Below are positions 8,413-17,364 of a DNA stretch of 64,000 nt, in pieces. Position 1 is the first letter of the stretch. Each line of letters opens with the position of its first letter. This DNA comes from Actinoallomurus liliacearum (GTDB lineage: Bacteria; Actinomycetota; Actinomycetes; Streptosporangiales; Streptosporangiaceae). The DNA is taken from assembly GCF_039542035.1 (NCBI RefSeq), contig NZ_BAABHJ010000005.1, forward strand, positions 248,001-312,000, given 5' to 3'. The position numbers and the translations under genes are program-made. The notes beneath the pieces were generated by a model. That model worked only from the letters and a program-made list of their open reading frames with translations. It was not told the DNA's origin and ran no database searches.

Positions 8413-8898
8413 ATGATCAGACGAAGACCGGCCGGAGCGGCGCCCATGACCTCACCCTCGACCCCCAGCCCGACGCGGCCGACCTCCGCGGCCGGCAGGG
8501 GAACGCGCGTGCGAGGCACGCGGCAGGCCGAGGCGCTGGGTCAGGTTCTGGCCGACCTACCGGGGTTCCGCAGCGCCCAGGACATCCACGCCGAGCTGCG
8601 AAGCCGTGGTGAGCGCATCGGCCTGACCACCGTCTACCGGCAGCTTCAGGTCCTCAGCGCGGACGGCGCGGTCGACACCCTCCGCGACGAGAGCGGCGAG
8701 ACGCTCTACCGCCGCTGTGCGACCAGCGCCCACCATCACCACGTGACCTGCCGCTCGTGCGGGCGCAGCGTCGAGGTCGAAGGACGCGCGATCGAGCACT
8801 GGGCCGCACGCGTCGCCGCCGAAGCGGGCTTCACCGATGTCGACCACACCGTGGAGATCTTCGGCCGCTGCCCCGACTGCGCGGCCGAAGGCCACTGA
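8413..8898 (+). CDS. zur: Fur-family zinc uptake regulator (Zur-like)
   Basis: 161 residues from ATG 8413, preceded by GGGAGG at 6 bp; an alternative ATG at 8446 would remove a basic N-terminal extension. Winged-helix DNA-binding part: FRSAQDIHAELRSRGERIGL then TTVYRQLQVL. Metal and dimer part: HHHHVTCRSCG and a C-terminal CPDC, giving the structural Zn(Cys)4 site. The length and motif resemble Zur more than Fur or PerR, and the boxes in the intergenic region also look like Zur boxes. It normally represses zinc-uptake and alternative ribosomal genes when zinc is plentiful. Here the SCO5389-family gene is the visible candidate target. Confidence 0.88.
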   Translation: MIRRRPAGAAPMTSPSTPSPTRPTSAAGRGTRVRGTRQAEALGQVLADLPGFRSAQDIHAELRSRGERIGLTTVYRQLQVLSADGAVDTLRDESGETLYRRCATSAHHHHVTCRSCGRSVEVEGRAIEHWAARVAAEAGFTDVDHTVEIFGRCPDCAAEGH

Positions 8899-8904
8899 CC
8901 GGGC

Positions 8905-11361
8905 TTAGGCGAGGCGCAGGAGCCGCTTGAGGAGGGACGGCGGCTTCAGCCCCTGGTCGGCGACGAGGGGAGTGGCCGCGGCGCCCGCCTTCACCACGCC
9001 GACGCGCGCGCCGGCGGAGGCCTGGCGCGGCGGGGCGCCGGTGACGCGGACCGGAACGGTGAGACCGCCCCAGCCGACCACCGTGACGGGGGCGGTGGCC
9101 CGCAGCGGGGTGTGTCCGCCCAGGCCGTCGTCGACCAGCGCGACCTCCGCACCCGTACGGGCCAGCGTGACCGAGGTCAGCGCCTGCTCCGCGGCGATGA
9201 TCAGCGGCTGCGCGGCCTCGATCGCGCCCATCGCGCTGGGCGACCGCTGCCCCATGACCGCGCCGACGATCGTCGTCGTCACGCTCCCCTTCCGCTTGCG
9301 GACGGCGAAGACGAAGTTGCCGCCCGCCGCGTCGGTGTAGCCGGTCTTGCCGCCGACCACCCCGAAGCGTCCGAGCAGGGCGTTGCCGGCGGTACGCGAC
9401 GGACGCCCGTCGTTGGGCACATAGGTGTGGTGGTTCACCACCTCGGCGAACGCCGGGATCCGCATCGCGGCGGTCAGCAGTTTGACCTGGTCGGCGGCCG
9501 TGCTGACGGTGGTCGAGTCGTACCCGCTCGGATCGGTGTAGGTGGTGCCGGTCATCCCCAGCGACCGCGCGGTCGCGTTCATCTTCGCGACGAACGCCTG
9601 CTCGTCGCCCACGTCCCAGCGGGCCAGTTCGTGCGCGATGTTGTTCGCCGACACGAGCAGCAGCGCCTCCAGCGCCTTGCGCTCGGTGAACGCCTGCCCC
9701 GCGACGACCTCGACGAGCGACTCGCCCCGCTCCTTGCGCGCCGGCAGCTGGGCGGCCTCCTCGCTGGAGATCCGGTACGTGGGGCCGTCCGTGCCCGACG
9801 CCAGCGGATGGTCGTTCAGGAAGACGTACGCGGTCATCACCTTGGCCACGCTGGCGGTGGGGATCGGTGTCTGTCCGCCGAACGACCCCATCGTTCCCAG
9901 CCCGTCGACGTACAAGGTCGCCTGCCCCTGCTGCGGCCAGGGCAGGTCGGGGGCGGCACCGTCGAAGGTGTGCCGGGTGGCCGCCAGGGTGAGACGCAGC
10001 GTGGGCCGGGGCGTCGGCCGTACCAGCTGTCCGGTCACGACCAGCGCCAGCAGCACCAGCAGGGCCACGGCGACGATCCAGCCGGTGCGCCGCCGCTTGC
10101 GTCGCGGCTCCGCCTCGGGGGCCTGGGCGGGCGCCTCGGCGGCAGGCGGCCGTACGGCCTGTGGCGGAGCCGCCGCCGGGGACGGCAGCGCCGGCGGCGG
10201 GAGCGGCGCGTACGCCGCCGTGGGGGCCGGAAGAGGAGCGGGCGCGGGGGCCGGAACAGGGGCGGGGGCGGGTGGGCCCGCCGCGGGGGCCGGGAGCCGG
10301 GTGGGCATGGGCAGGCCGTCCCGCTGGGTCGTGTCCGCGAGACTCCCGCGGGTGGGCGGACGGCGTACGGGAAGCGGCTCCTCGACCGTCCGCGGAGCCG
10401 TGGGGGAGGCGTAGGAGGAGGGGCCCTGCGCGGGCGCGAACCACCCGGGCGCCTCGGTACCCGGCGCGGATCCTTCGCGGTCCGGAGCGGGACGGGTGAG
10501 CGCGGTGTTCGCGCCCCTGTCACGCGGTGGCGCGGTCGGCTCCGTCTCCTCGCGAGTGCCGCCCGAACTCGGCCGAGGGGCCGGTTCGAAGACGGAACGT
10601 TCGGGTCGCGGCCGTTCCCTCGGAACCGTCGGGCGAGGCATGTCCATGACCGTGAGATCGCTGGACACGGCGGGCACCCGCACCGTGCGCGGAAGCTGGA
10701 ACTCCGCGGTCGGGGTGCTCCCCTTCTCCCGGTCCGCCCCGTCTCTCTCGTCGACGGAAGGCCCGTGCCCAGGGTCGGGTTCGGGCTCGTCTCCGTATTC
10801 GGACTCGTCTTCGGGGCCGGGCTCGTCTTCGGGCTCGACCTTGTGTTCGTCTTCGGGCTCAGGGTCGTGCTCGACCTCGGGTTCGTCGCCGGGCTCGGGT
10901 CCCTCAGGCTCGTCCGCCTGCTCGGACCGTGCGTCAGCGGAGACCGCCGTATCGTCGTCGGCCTCGACTTCGAGCGGTTCGTCCTCGCCGGCCGCGGGCT
11001 GTTCGCCGGCCTCGGCGTCACCGGTTTCGGCGGATTCGGCGGACGGCTCCGGCGCCTCATGGTCGTCCCGCTGCTCGGCCACGGCGTCGGCGTCCGTCTC
11101 GTCCTTCTCCGCCGTCTCGCCGCTGAACGCCGCGGCCGGCCGGCCGAGCTCGGCCGTCGCTTCGGACTCCGGCTCGGACGCGCGTACGGGTTCCGCGGAG
11201 TCCTCTTGGCCGGAGGCGGGCGCGCCGGACTCGGCGTCGGCGTCCGCGACGCCTGCTGAGCCGGTGTCCGGCTCCTCCTGTGGTTCGGTGCCGGGGCCGG
11301 GATCCTCCCGTTGCGGCGTCCCAGCGGCCTCGTTCCGCGCGTCGTCGGGCTCACGGGACAC
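8905..11361 (-). CDS. D-alanyl-D-alanine carboxypeptidase with long acidic, proline-rich cytoplasmic domain
   Basis: 818 residues. The C-terminal 350 form an S11 penicillin-binding protein with all motifs: SVAK (Ser504, Lys507), SANN (Ser571) and KTG (672-674). It trims the terminal D-Ala of peptidoglycan stem peptides outside the membrane. A single membrane helix (about 427-449) after RRKRRRTG anchors it. The 425-residue N-terminal domain is presumably cytoplasmic and disordered: Glu/Asp/Pro repeats (EPEDE, DEPE types, about 150-210) then Pro/Ala runs. The usual DacA length is about 400. Similar extended forms are known in actinomycetes. Convergent with zur, 6 bp apart. Confidence 0.93.
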   Translation of the reverse strand: MSREPDDARNEAAGTPQREDPGPGTEPQEEPDTGSAGVADADAESGAPASGQEDSAEPVRASEPESEATAELGRPAAAFSGETAEKDETDADAVAEQRDDHEAPEPSAESAETGDAEAGEQPAAGEDEPLEVEADDDTAVSADARSEQADEPEGPEPGDEPEVEHDPEPEDEHKVEPEDEPGPEDESEYGDEPEPDPGHGPSVDERDGADREKGSTPTAEFQLPRTVRVPAVSSDLTVMDMPRPTVPRERPRPERSVFEPAPRPSSGGTREETEPTAPPRDRGANTALTRPAPDREGSAPGTEAPGWFAPAQGPSSYASPTAPRTVEEPLPVRRPPTRGSLADTTQRDGLPMPTRLPAPAAGPPAPAPVPAPAPAPLPAPTAAYAPLPPPALPSPAAAPPQAVRPPAAEAPAQAPEAEPRRKRRRTGWIVAVALLVLLALVVTGQLVRPTPRPTLRLTLAATRHTFDGAAPDLPWPQQGQATLYVDGLGTMGSFGGQTPIPTASVAKVMTAYVFLNDHPLASGTDGPTYRISSEEAAQLPARKERGESLVEVVAGQAFTERKALEALLLVSANNIAHELARWDVGDEQAFVAKMNATARSLGMTGTTYTDPSGYDSTTVSTAADQVKLLTAAMRIPAFAEVVNHHTYVPNDGRPSRTAGNALLGRFGVVGGKTGYTDAAGGNFVFAVRKRKGSVTTTIVGAVMGQRSPSAMGAIEAAQPLIIAAEQALTSVTLARTGAEVALVDDGLGGHTPLRATAPVTVVGWGGLTVPVRVTGAPPRQASAGARVGVVKAGAAATPLVADQGLKPPSLLKRLLRLA

Positions 11362-11762
11362 AGCGCGACCTCCTCGGCTTCGTGACCAGGAAAGACGGAC
11401 AAGGAGAGAGCGCCGGGCGGGTGCGTGATCTTGCCGTCGTGCCTGATAAAGACGCGCGGGCGGGCCGGAAGGTTCGCATCGGCGTCCAGCGTCCGCGTCC
11501 GCGCCCGAACGATCGGGTCGAGGAGCTCACGGTCGGTGAGCGCGGCCGGGTGAATTAAGACCGGTAAGTGGGTTGGTACCAGATATGTCGGAAGCTGCGC
11601 AAGAATTCACTGGGGATAAGCGGCGTTTTTTCTAGCCGAAGCCTATGACGCCGACTAGTGTCGGCGTTTTCGTGCCGTCGATGAACTAAGCAGGATATCG
11701 CAGCCTTGGATGTCCGCTTAAGTGGATATTAGTGGCTCACGCGAGAATAAGGGGATTTACTA
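11362..11762. other. Divergent intergenic region, AT-rich near the right end
   Basis: 401 bp between the carboxypeptidase (left) and the VWFD/NIDO protein (right). The left half is GC-rich and featureless. From about 11555 to 11762 the composition is clearly less GC-rich, with the hairpin at 11648 and a purine-rich stretch AATAAGGGGATTTACT just before the right-hand ATG. No known riboswitch was recognised by eye. Confidence 0.6.
11648..11667 (+). terminator. Hairpin followed by U run in 5' leader
   Basis: ACGCCGAC-TAGT-GTCGGCGT, an 8-bp perfect stem followed by TTT on the plus strand. It sits about 96 bp before the secreted VWFD protein, with no gene upstream on this strand to terminate. It may be a leader attenuator rather than an end-of-gene terminator. 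Confidence 0.5.
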
Positions 11763-14700
11763 ATGATCAACCAATTAATCGCGTTCCGGTGGCGGTATCG
11801 TCCGGGGCGGCGTGGGCCGGTGCCCCGGGTGCGCGTCCGGCCTTCGAACGCCCGGCGGGCGACCATCCGGGCGACGGCGATCACGGCGACGATCGCCATG
11901 GCGCTCGGCCTGGCGCCGGTCGCCGCCGAGGCGGCATCCGTCACCCGGCCCGCCACGGGTTCCCCGGCACGGGCGACCGCCGGCGGATCCGGAGGGCTCA
12001 CGGTGTCCGCGCCACGCAAGACCCGGTCCGCCGGCGTCCTGCTGCGCGGGCACGCCGCCCCGCGGAGCGTGGTGACGGTCCGCGGAGGCGTCCTGCCGGC
12101 CATGGCCATCGCCGGGCGGGGAGGCACGTTCTCGGTGGAGGTGCTGCTGCGCCCCTCTCGCCGTAACCACCTGACGGTCACGGCGTACTCCGGCAAGCGG
12201 CGGTCGGCCAAGCGGCTGACCGTCGAGCAGCGGTCGGGCAAGGCCCACGGCCAGGTGACCGGCCGGGTGCTCGACGCCGCCACGCACCGGCCGGTCGCCG
12301 GCGCCGTGGCGAGCTACGGGTCACGGACCGCCAGGACCGACGGCAGCGGCCGGTACACACTCACCGGACTGCCCGACGGCGGCGTCGCCGTCTCGGTCCG
12401 CGCGCCCGGGCGCCTCGGCGGTCTGACCGTCGCCACCATGTCCGCCGGGCGCGGCCAGGTCATCGACACGCCCGTGCAGAGCCTCGCCGAGCCCGTACGA
12501 GTCGGTCCGCGCGGCGGTTCGTACGCCGGGAAGGGCTGGCGGGTGACCGTACCGGCCGGCGCGGTGCGCAGGCCGACCCGCCTGAACCTGACGCCACTGC
12601 GGGCCGCCGGGATGAAAGAGGTGTTCGGCACCGGCGTCCTCGATCTGTCACCGAACGGCCTGCGCTTCGCCAAGCCGATCACCGTGGCCGTCGAGCCCGG
12701 CGCGATCGGGCTTGAACCGGCCAAGACGGTGATCAAGGGTTTCGATCCCGATCACCTGACCGTCACGACGCCGCGTACCAAGGTCGTCGGGAAGGACGTG
12801 GTGTTCCAGGTCGACCGGCTGCGGGGGCTGGAGGTACGGGCCACGCTGCCCGAGACCCCGGCCGCCTGGTGCAAGCCGCTCAAGGCGTCCGACGTCTGGC
12901 TCGCCAGGTCGGACCTGCGCCGGACCTTGATCCCCTTCCTGATGGCCACGAGCGGTTCTCCGCCGGACGGCAGCCAGACCTCGGCGAACATGATCGAGGA
13001 GTTCGTCGCGGGCGGGCAGCGCACGCACAACCGGACCGAGGTCACCGACGCCGGCGCGCTCGCGCAGTTCCGCGACGCGCCGGAGACCGCGGCGGCGACC
13101 AAGGAGGTGATGAGCGACCTGATCAACGCGATCAATGCCGCGCCCCCGCCCCTCGCGGCACCGCAGACGCCCACGACCAAGCGGTTCTCGGACTACGGCC
13201 AGGTCGGCCGGTCGGTCGACATCACCTGGGCGAACGTGATGCGGGTTCCCGGGATCATCGCGGGTGGGCCCGGGCAGGTCACCCTGCCCCCCGGGCCGAC
13301 GACCTTCCCTGACCAGCGGAACTACTCCGGACCGATGCGGTTCATCCCCACGGCGGACGACCGGGGCGTGCTGAAACGGGTGGACCTCGAGGTCGAGCCG
13401 AGCCTCGAGGTACTCGACTCGATCGACTTCTGCGACGGCAACCCCGGTGGGATCGCCGCTCAGATCGGTGGCACGATCCTGCTCAGCCAGCTCGAGGCGA
13501 CTCCTCAGCCGGGCGGCCGCCCCGGCGAAGTGGCCGGAAAACCGTACCTTTTCCGCGCCGAGACAAAGCTCAAGAAGGAAAAGTGGAACATCACCGCGAT
13601 CTACCCCCGCAATGACAGGGACAAGGACGGAATTCCGGATGCCCAACCGTGGGCCGGGGCGTCCTTCAAACTCGACAACTGCCCCGTCGACCCCAACCCG
13701 GACCAGGCCGACCGGAACGGTGACGGGATCGGTGACGCGTGTCAGAACTGCCCCCGGCCTCAGCTCGCGGGCGGCAGAAGCGCCGCCGCGGACCCCGACA
13801 AGTGCGAACTGCCGCCGGGCGGCGTGCCCGGCGGCGGTGGCGGTAGCGACGGCGGCACCACCCGGGACGACGGGCCGCTGCCACCGGCGACCGGCGGATC
13901 GTACGGCGACCCGCACTTCGTCACCTTCGACGGCGGCTCGCTCGATTTCCAGGGCGCGGGCGACTATGTCCTGGCCGAGTCGACGACCGACGACTTCCTG
14001 GTCCAGGGGCGGTACACCCGGCTGCCGCACAGGTCGTCGTCGATGTCGGTCAACCGCGGCGTGGCCGCGCGGGTGGGCAACTCGGTGATCGCCTTCGGCG
14101 ACGACACGACGTCGGAGCCGCTCGACCCACAGGTGGCCACCCTCGACGGCAGGCGGCTGCCCCTCAAGGATGGGGCCACGACCAAGCTCCCCGGCGGCGC
14201 CGTGCTGACGTTCGGCAAGGTGCGCGGCGCGGTGGTCCGGTGGCCGGACGGCACCGAGCTGATGGCCGGCCGTTGGATCGCCGACAACGCGTTCCTTACG
14301 CCGGCGAAGAGCCGCTGGGGGAAGATCCGGGGCCTGTTGGGCAACGCGAACAGCGATCCGAACGACGACCTCACCGCCCGGGACGGCACGCCGGTCAAGG
14401 ATCCGCTCGACCTCCGGCAGCTGTACGGGACGTTCGGCGCGAGCTGGCGGGTCCAGGGGAGCGCGTCGTTCTTCCGCAGCACGATCCCACCGGACGGCGC
14501 GCTGCCGATCGAGCCGCCGCAGCGGGCGTCGGTGTCCGGGCTCCCGGCGGCCGACCGGGCCGCGGCGGAGAAGGAGTGCCGGGACAAGGGCGTGGCGCCC
14601 GGTGCCGCGCTGGAGCAGTGCGTCCTGGACGTCGCCCTCACCGGTGACCGGCGGTTCGCCGACAACGCGGCGGTCGTCGCCCAGCGGATGCGGTCCACCG

Positions 14701-15689
14701 TCGACCTCACCGCGCTCGGCGGCCCCGTCGAGGACACCGCCGACCTCCAGCTCGGCCGGCGGGTGTCGGGCTCGCTGGACAAGCCGTACGTCACCGATCG
14801 CTACCTGGTCGATCTGAGGGCCGGGCAGTCGGTGCGGATCACCACGCCGGGCGCCTGTCCCGGTGCCGGCACCTTCGTGATCACCCTGGTCGCGCCCAGC
14901 GGCCGGCCGCTCGGCCGTACCCGCGGCCCGGGATGCGGCTCGGTGGGCTTCACCGGGCTCCGCGAGTCAGGGCGATACCAGGTCCGGGTCTTCGACCCGG
15001 GCGGTTTCACCGGCCGGTACGAGTTCCAGGCCGACGGCGACCAGGCCGACGTGAGCTGCGACGCGAACCGCGTCGTGCCGAACGACGACCAGTCGGGTCC
15101 TGAGGTGAGCCTGCCGTTCACGCTGAACTTCAAGGGGCGGCGGTTCTCCGGGCTCTGGGTGAACAACAACGGCAACGTCAGCTTCGGCGACAGGCCGTTC
15201 TCGGACTTCACCCCCGAGCCCTTCAAGGACCTGACGGAACCGATCATCGCGCCGTGGTGGGCCGACGTCGACACGCGGGCTCCGGGAACGCAGCCGGTCC
15301 GGTACGGGATGGGCACGGTGCAGGGGCGGCGGGCGTTCTGCGTCCTGTACGACGGGGTCGGCTACTACGACGCCCACGCCGACCCGCTGAACTCGTTCGA
15401 GCTCTACCTCGTCGATCGGGGCGACGCCGGCGACGGCGCGTTCGACATCGTGTTCCGGTACCGGCGGTTGCGCTGGGAGAGCGGCGACCTCAGCGGCGGC
15501 CGGGGCGGTCTCGGCGGCACCTCGGCGGGTGTCGGCTACGCCAACGGGTCCGGCGAGCCGGGCACGTTCCTCGAGGTCCCTGGATCCCGCGTCCCCGGAT
15601 CCTTCCTCGACACGTCGTCGAACGGCCTGTCGCACACGTCGACCGGCAACGATCAGGTCGGCGTCCACGTCTATCCGATCCGTTCCTGA
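11763..15689 (+). CDS. Large secreted multidomain protein with VWFD and NIDO domains
   Basis: 1308 residues. A long basic N-terminus is followed by a hydrophobic segment ending AAEAASV (about 40-60), consistent with a Sec signal peptide with extended n-region. Then: a Ser/Arg-rich region; a carboxypeptidase-regulatory-like beta-sandwich (about 162-220); a ZU5-like stretch (about 240-370); a helical part; a thrombospondin type-3 calcium motif (DRDKDGIPD, about 618, and DRNGDGIGDAC); a VWFD domain (GDPHFVTFDGG, about 712, to GLLGNANSDPNDDL); a PPC-like domain (about 990-1100); and a C-terminal NIDO domain (GLWVNNNGNVSF). No sortase motif or C-terminal helix is seen. The mucin/tectorin-like architecture suggests extracellular matrix or adhesion. 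Function is inferred only from domains. Confidence 0.9.
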   Translation: MINQLIAFRWRYRPGRRGPVPRVRVRPSNARRATIRATAITATIAMALGLAPVAAEAASVTRPATGSPARATAGGSGGLTVSAPRKTRSAGVLLRGHAAPRSVVTVRGGVLPAMAIAGRGGTFSVEVLLRPSRRNHLTVTAYSGKRRSAKRLTVEQRSGKAHGQVTGRVLDAATHRPVAGAVASYGSRTARTDGSGRYTLTGLPDGGVAVSVRAPGRLGGLTVATMSAGRGQVIDTPVQSLAEPVRVGPRGGSYAGKGWRVTVPAGAVRRPTRLNLTPLRAAGMKEVFGTGVLDLSPNGLRFAKPITVAVEPGAIGLEPAKTVIKGFDPDHLTVTTPRTKVVGKDVVFQVDRLRGLEVRATLPETPAAWCKPLKASDVWLARSDLRRTLIPFLMATSGSPPDGSQTSANMIEEFVAGGQRTHNRTEVTDAGALAQFRDAPETAAATKEVMSDLINAINAAPPPLAAPQTPTTKRFSDYGQVGRSVDITWANVMRVPGIIAGGPGQVTLPPGPTTFPDQRNYSGPMRFIPTADDRGVLKRVDLEVEPSLEVLDSIDFCDGNPGGIAAQIGGTILLSQLEATPQPGGRPGEVAGKPYLFRAETKLKKEKWNITAIYPRNDRDKDGIPDAQPWAGASFKLDNCPVDPNPDQADRNGDGIGDACQNCPRPQLAGGRSAAADPDKCELPPGGVPGGGGGSDGGTTRDDGPLPPATGGSYGDPHFVTFDGGSLDFQGAGDYVLAESTTDDFLVQGRYTRLPHRSSSMSVNRGVAARVGNSVIAFGDDTTSEPLDPQVATLDGRRLPLKDGATTKLPGGAVLTFGKVRGAVVRWPDGTELMAGRWIADNAFLTPAKSRWGKIRGLLGNANSDPNDDLTARDGTPVKDPLDLRQLYGTFGASWRVQGSASFFRSTIPPDGALPIEPPQRASVSGLPAADRAAAEKECRDKGVAPGAALEQCVLDVALTGDRRFADNAAVVAQRMRSTVDLTALGGPVEDTADLQLGRRVSGSLDKPYVTDRYLVDLRAGQSVRITTPGACPGAGTFVITLVAPSGRPLGRTRGPGCGSVGFTGLRESGRYQVRVFDPGGFTGRYEFQADGDQADVSCDANRVVPNDDQSGPEVSLPFTLNFKGRRFSGLWVNNNGNVSFGDRPFSDFTPEPFKDLTEPIIAPWWADVDTRAPGTQPVRYGMGTVQGRRAFCVLYDGVGYYDAHADPLNSFELYLVDRGDAGDGAFDIVFRYRRLRWESGDLSGGRGGLGGTSAGVGYANGSGEPGTFLEVPGSRVPGSFLDTSSNGLSHTSTGNDQVGVHVYPIRS

Positions 15690-15698
15690 CCCGGACGA

Positions 15699-15736
15699 CG
15701 GTGTCCGGCCCGCACGCGCCGGCGGGCCGGGCACCG
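15699..15736 (+). terminator. Strong hairpin after the VWFD gene
   Basis: CGGTGTCCGGCCCG pairs with CGGGCCGGGCACCG (14 bp, one G-U) around a 10-base loop. There is no U run, as is common for actinomycete terminators. It starts 10 bp after the VWFD/NIDO stop. Confidence 0.7.
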
Positions 15737-15764
15737 TTCGGTGTCGCGAAGTACGGTGTGAATC

Positions 15765-17312
15765 GTGGCCGACGTGGTGATCCGTGGTGGATGGGTGGTC
15801 GACGGGACCGGCGCGCCCGCCTTCCGGGCCGACGTCGCGATCTCCGGTGACCGGATCACCGAGGTCGGCCCGCTGCCCGGGGCGAGTGCGGCGACCGAGA
15901 TCGACGCGACCGGCCGGTACGTCATGCCCGGCTTCATCGACACCCACGTCCACGGCGACGCGGCCGTCTTCGACCCCGAGGTCCAGCTCGCCGCGCTCCG
16001 CCAGGGCGTCACCACCTTCGTGCTCGGCCAGGACGGCGTCTCCTTCGCCCCGGCCGACCCGGCGACGCTGGCGTACGTCTCGCGGTACTTCGCCCCGGTC
16101 AACGGGCGGCATCCCGGACTCGACGACGGCCCGGTGACCGTCGCCGGCCTGCTCGCCGGCTACGACCGCCGTCTTCCCCTCCACACCGTCTACCTGCTCC
16201 CGCACGGGACCCTCCGGCGCAACGCGCTCGGCGCCGCCCGCCGCGCGCCCGACGCCGACGAACTGGCCGCCATGCTCCGCCAGGTCGAACGCGGCCTGGA
16301 AGAGGGCGCGGCGGGCCTGTCCACCGGCCTGGAGTACTTCCCCGGCGCGTACGCCGACGCCGACGAGCTGGCCGCGCTCTGCGCGCCGGTCGCCGCCGCC
16401 GGCCTGCCGTACGTGACGCACATGCGGGGGTACGAGGCCAAGGCCGGTGACGGGATGGCCGAGGTGCTGCGGATCGCGCGGGCCGGCGGGGTCGCGCCGC
16501 ACGTCTCGCACTATCACGGCCCCCGCGAACACCTGATCGCGATGGTGGACGACGCGCGGGCCGAGGGCGTCGACCTGACCTTCGACAACTACCCGTACCT
16601 GCGCGGTTCCAGCACCCTCACGCTCGTCACCCTGCCCGACCGGCTTCCCGTCGCCGACCTGGACGCGACCCTGTCGGCCCTGGCCGACCCCGCCGTACGC
16701 CGGCGGCTGGAGAGCGAGTGGACGGCCGACCTGTGGCCCCGCATCACGCTGTCGCACGTGCCGGCCGACGACCTGCGCTGGACCGAGGGCCTGACGCTGC
16801 CCGAGGCCGCCGAGCGGGCGGGCCGCTCCCCGGGTCAGTTCTGCTGCGACCTGCTCGTGGCGACCCGCCTGGAGGCCGGCTGCGTGTTCGGGCAGCCGCC
16901 GACCAACACCGAGGAGTCGGTACGGGCCCTGCTGCGGCACCCGGCGCAGACCGCCGGCTCCGACGCCATCTACCAGGGCGGGCACCCGCACCCGCGCGGC
17001 TGGGGTGCCTTCGCCCGGCTCCTGGCCCGGCACGTGCGCGAGCTCGGCGACTGGACCTGGGAACAGGCGGCGGTCCACATGGCCGCGCACGCCGCGCGGC
17101 GGTTCCGCCTGCTGGACCGGGGCGTCGTCCGCCGGGGCTTCGCGGCCGACCTCGTCGTCCTCGACCCTCATGCGGTCACCGACCGCGCGACCTACGAGTC
17201 CCCGCGTACGCCTGCCGACGGCGTCGACCACGTCCTGGTGGGCGGGGTACCCGTCCTGGCCGGGGGAGCCCTGACCGGCGCGCTGCCCGGCCGCGCCCTC
17301 ACCCCGAACTGA
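15765..17312 (+). CDS. N-acyl-D-amino-acid deacylase (amidohydrolase)
   Basis: 515 residues from GTG. Amidohydrolase fold: an N-terminal beta part (VVIRGGWVVDGTGAPAFRAD), metal-binding DTHVHGD (about 60-66), GLSTGLEYFPGAYAD, THMRGYE, HVSHYHG, and the C-terminal GFAADLVVLDP strand. These are the marks of D-aminoacylases and N-acyl-D-glutamate/aspartate deacylases, cytoplasmic zinc enzymes that release D-amino acids. First gene of an operon with an aldolase and a TIM-barrel protein, so it likely belongs to a catabolic pathway for D-amino-acid derivatives or amino-sugars. Substrate is not decidable from sequence. Confidence 0.9.
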   Translation: MADVVIRGGWVVDGTGAPAFRADVAISGDRITEVGPLPGASAATEIDATGRYVMPGFIDTHVHGDAAVFDPEVQLAALRQGVTTFVLGQDGVSFAPADPATLAYVSRYFAPVNGRHPGLDDGPVTVAGLLAGYDRRLPLHTVYLLPHGTLRRNALGAARRAPDADELAAMLRQVERGLEEGAAGLSTGLEYFPGAYADADELAALCAPVAAAGLPYVTHMRGYEAKAGDGMAEVLRIARAGGVAPHVSHYHGPREHLIAMVDDARAEGVDLTFDNYPYLRGSSTLTLVTLPDRLPVADLDATLSALADPAVRRRLESEWTADLWPRITLSHVPADDLRWTEGLTLPEAAERAGRSPGQFCCDLLVATRLEAGCVFGQPPTNTEESVRALLRHPAQTAGSDAIYQGGHPHPRGWGAFARLLARHVRELGDWTWEQAAVHMAAHAARRFRLLDRGVVRRGFAADLVVLDPHAVTDRATYESPRTPADGVDHVLVGGVPVLAGGALTGALPGRALTPN

Positions 17313-17346
17313 CCGATCCGTCTCCTCCGTGGAAGGAAACCGACAC

Positions 17347-17364
17347 ATGACCGAGGCTTCATGA
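17347..17364 (+). other. Five-codon minicistron overlapping the aldolase start
   Basis: ATG ACC GAG GCT TCA TGA (M-T-E-A-S) has a better ribosome site (GGAAGGAAA, 17333-17341) than the aldolase, and its TGA overlaps the aldolase ATG (ATGA). It probably loads ribosomes by coupling, or is the scar of a deleted gene, since MTEAS is a common start of RidA-type proteins (inference). Confidence 0.4.

Noticed and set aside
9112..11259. 715-codon plus-strand frame opposite the D,D-carboxypeptidase with Val/Leu/Gly-rich repeats
   Set aside because: It is the antisense of the Glu/Asp/Pro repeats; no ribosome site or family.
11362..11762. c-di-AMP (ydaO) riboswitch in front of the secreted protein
   Set aside because: The conserved core could not be matched; only a simple hairpin is visible.
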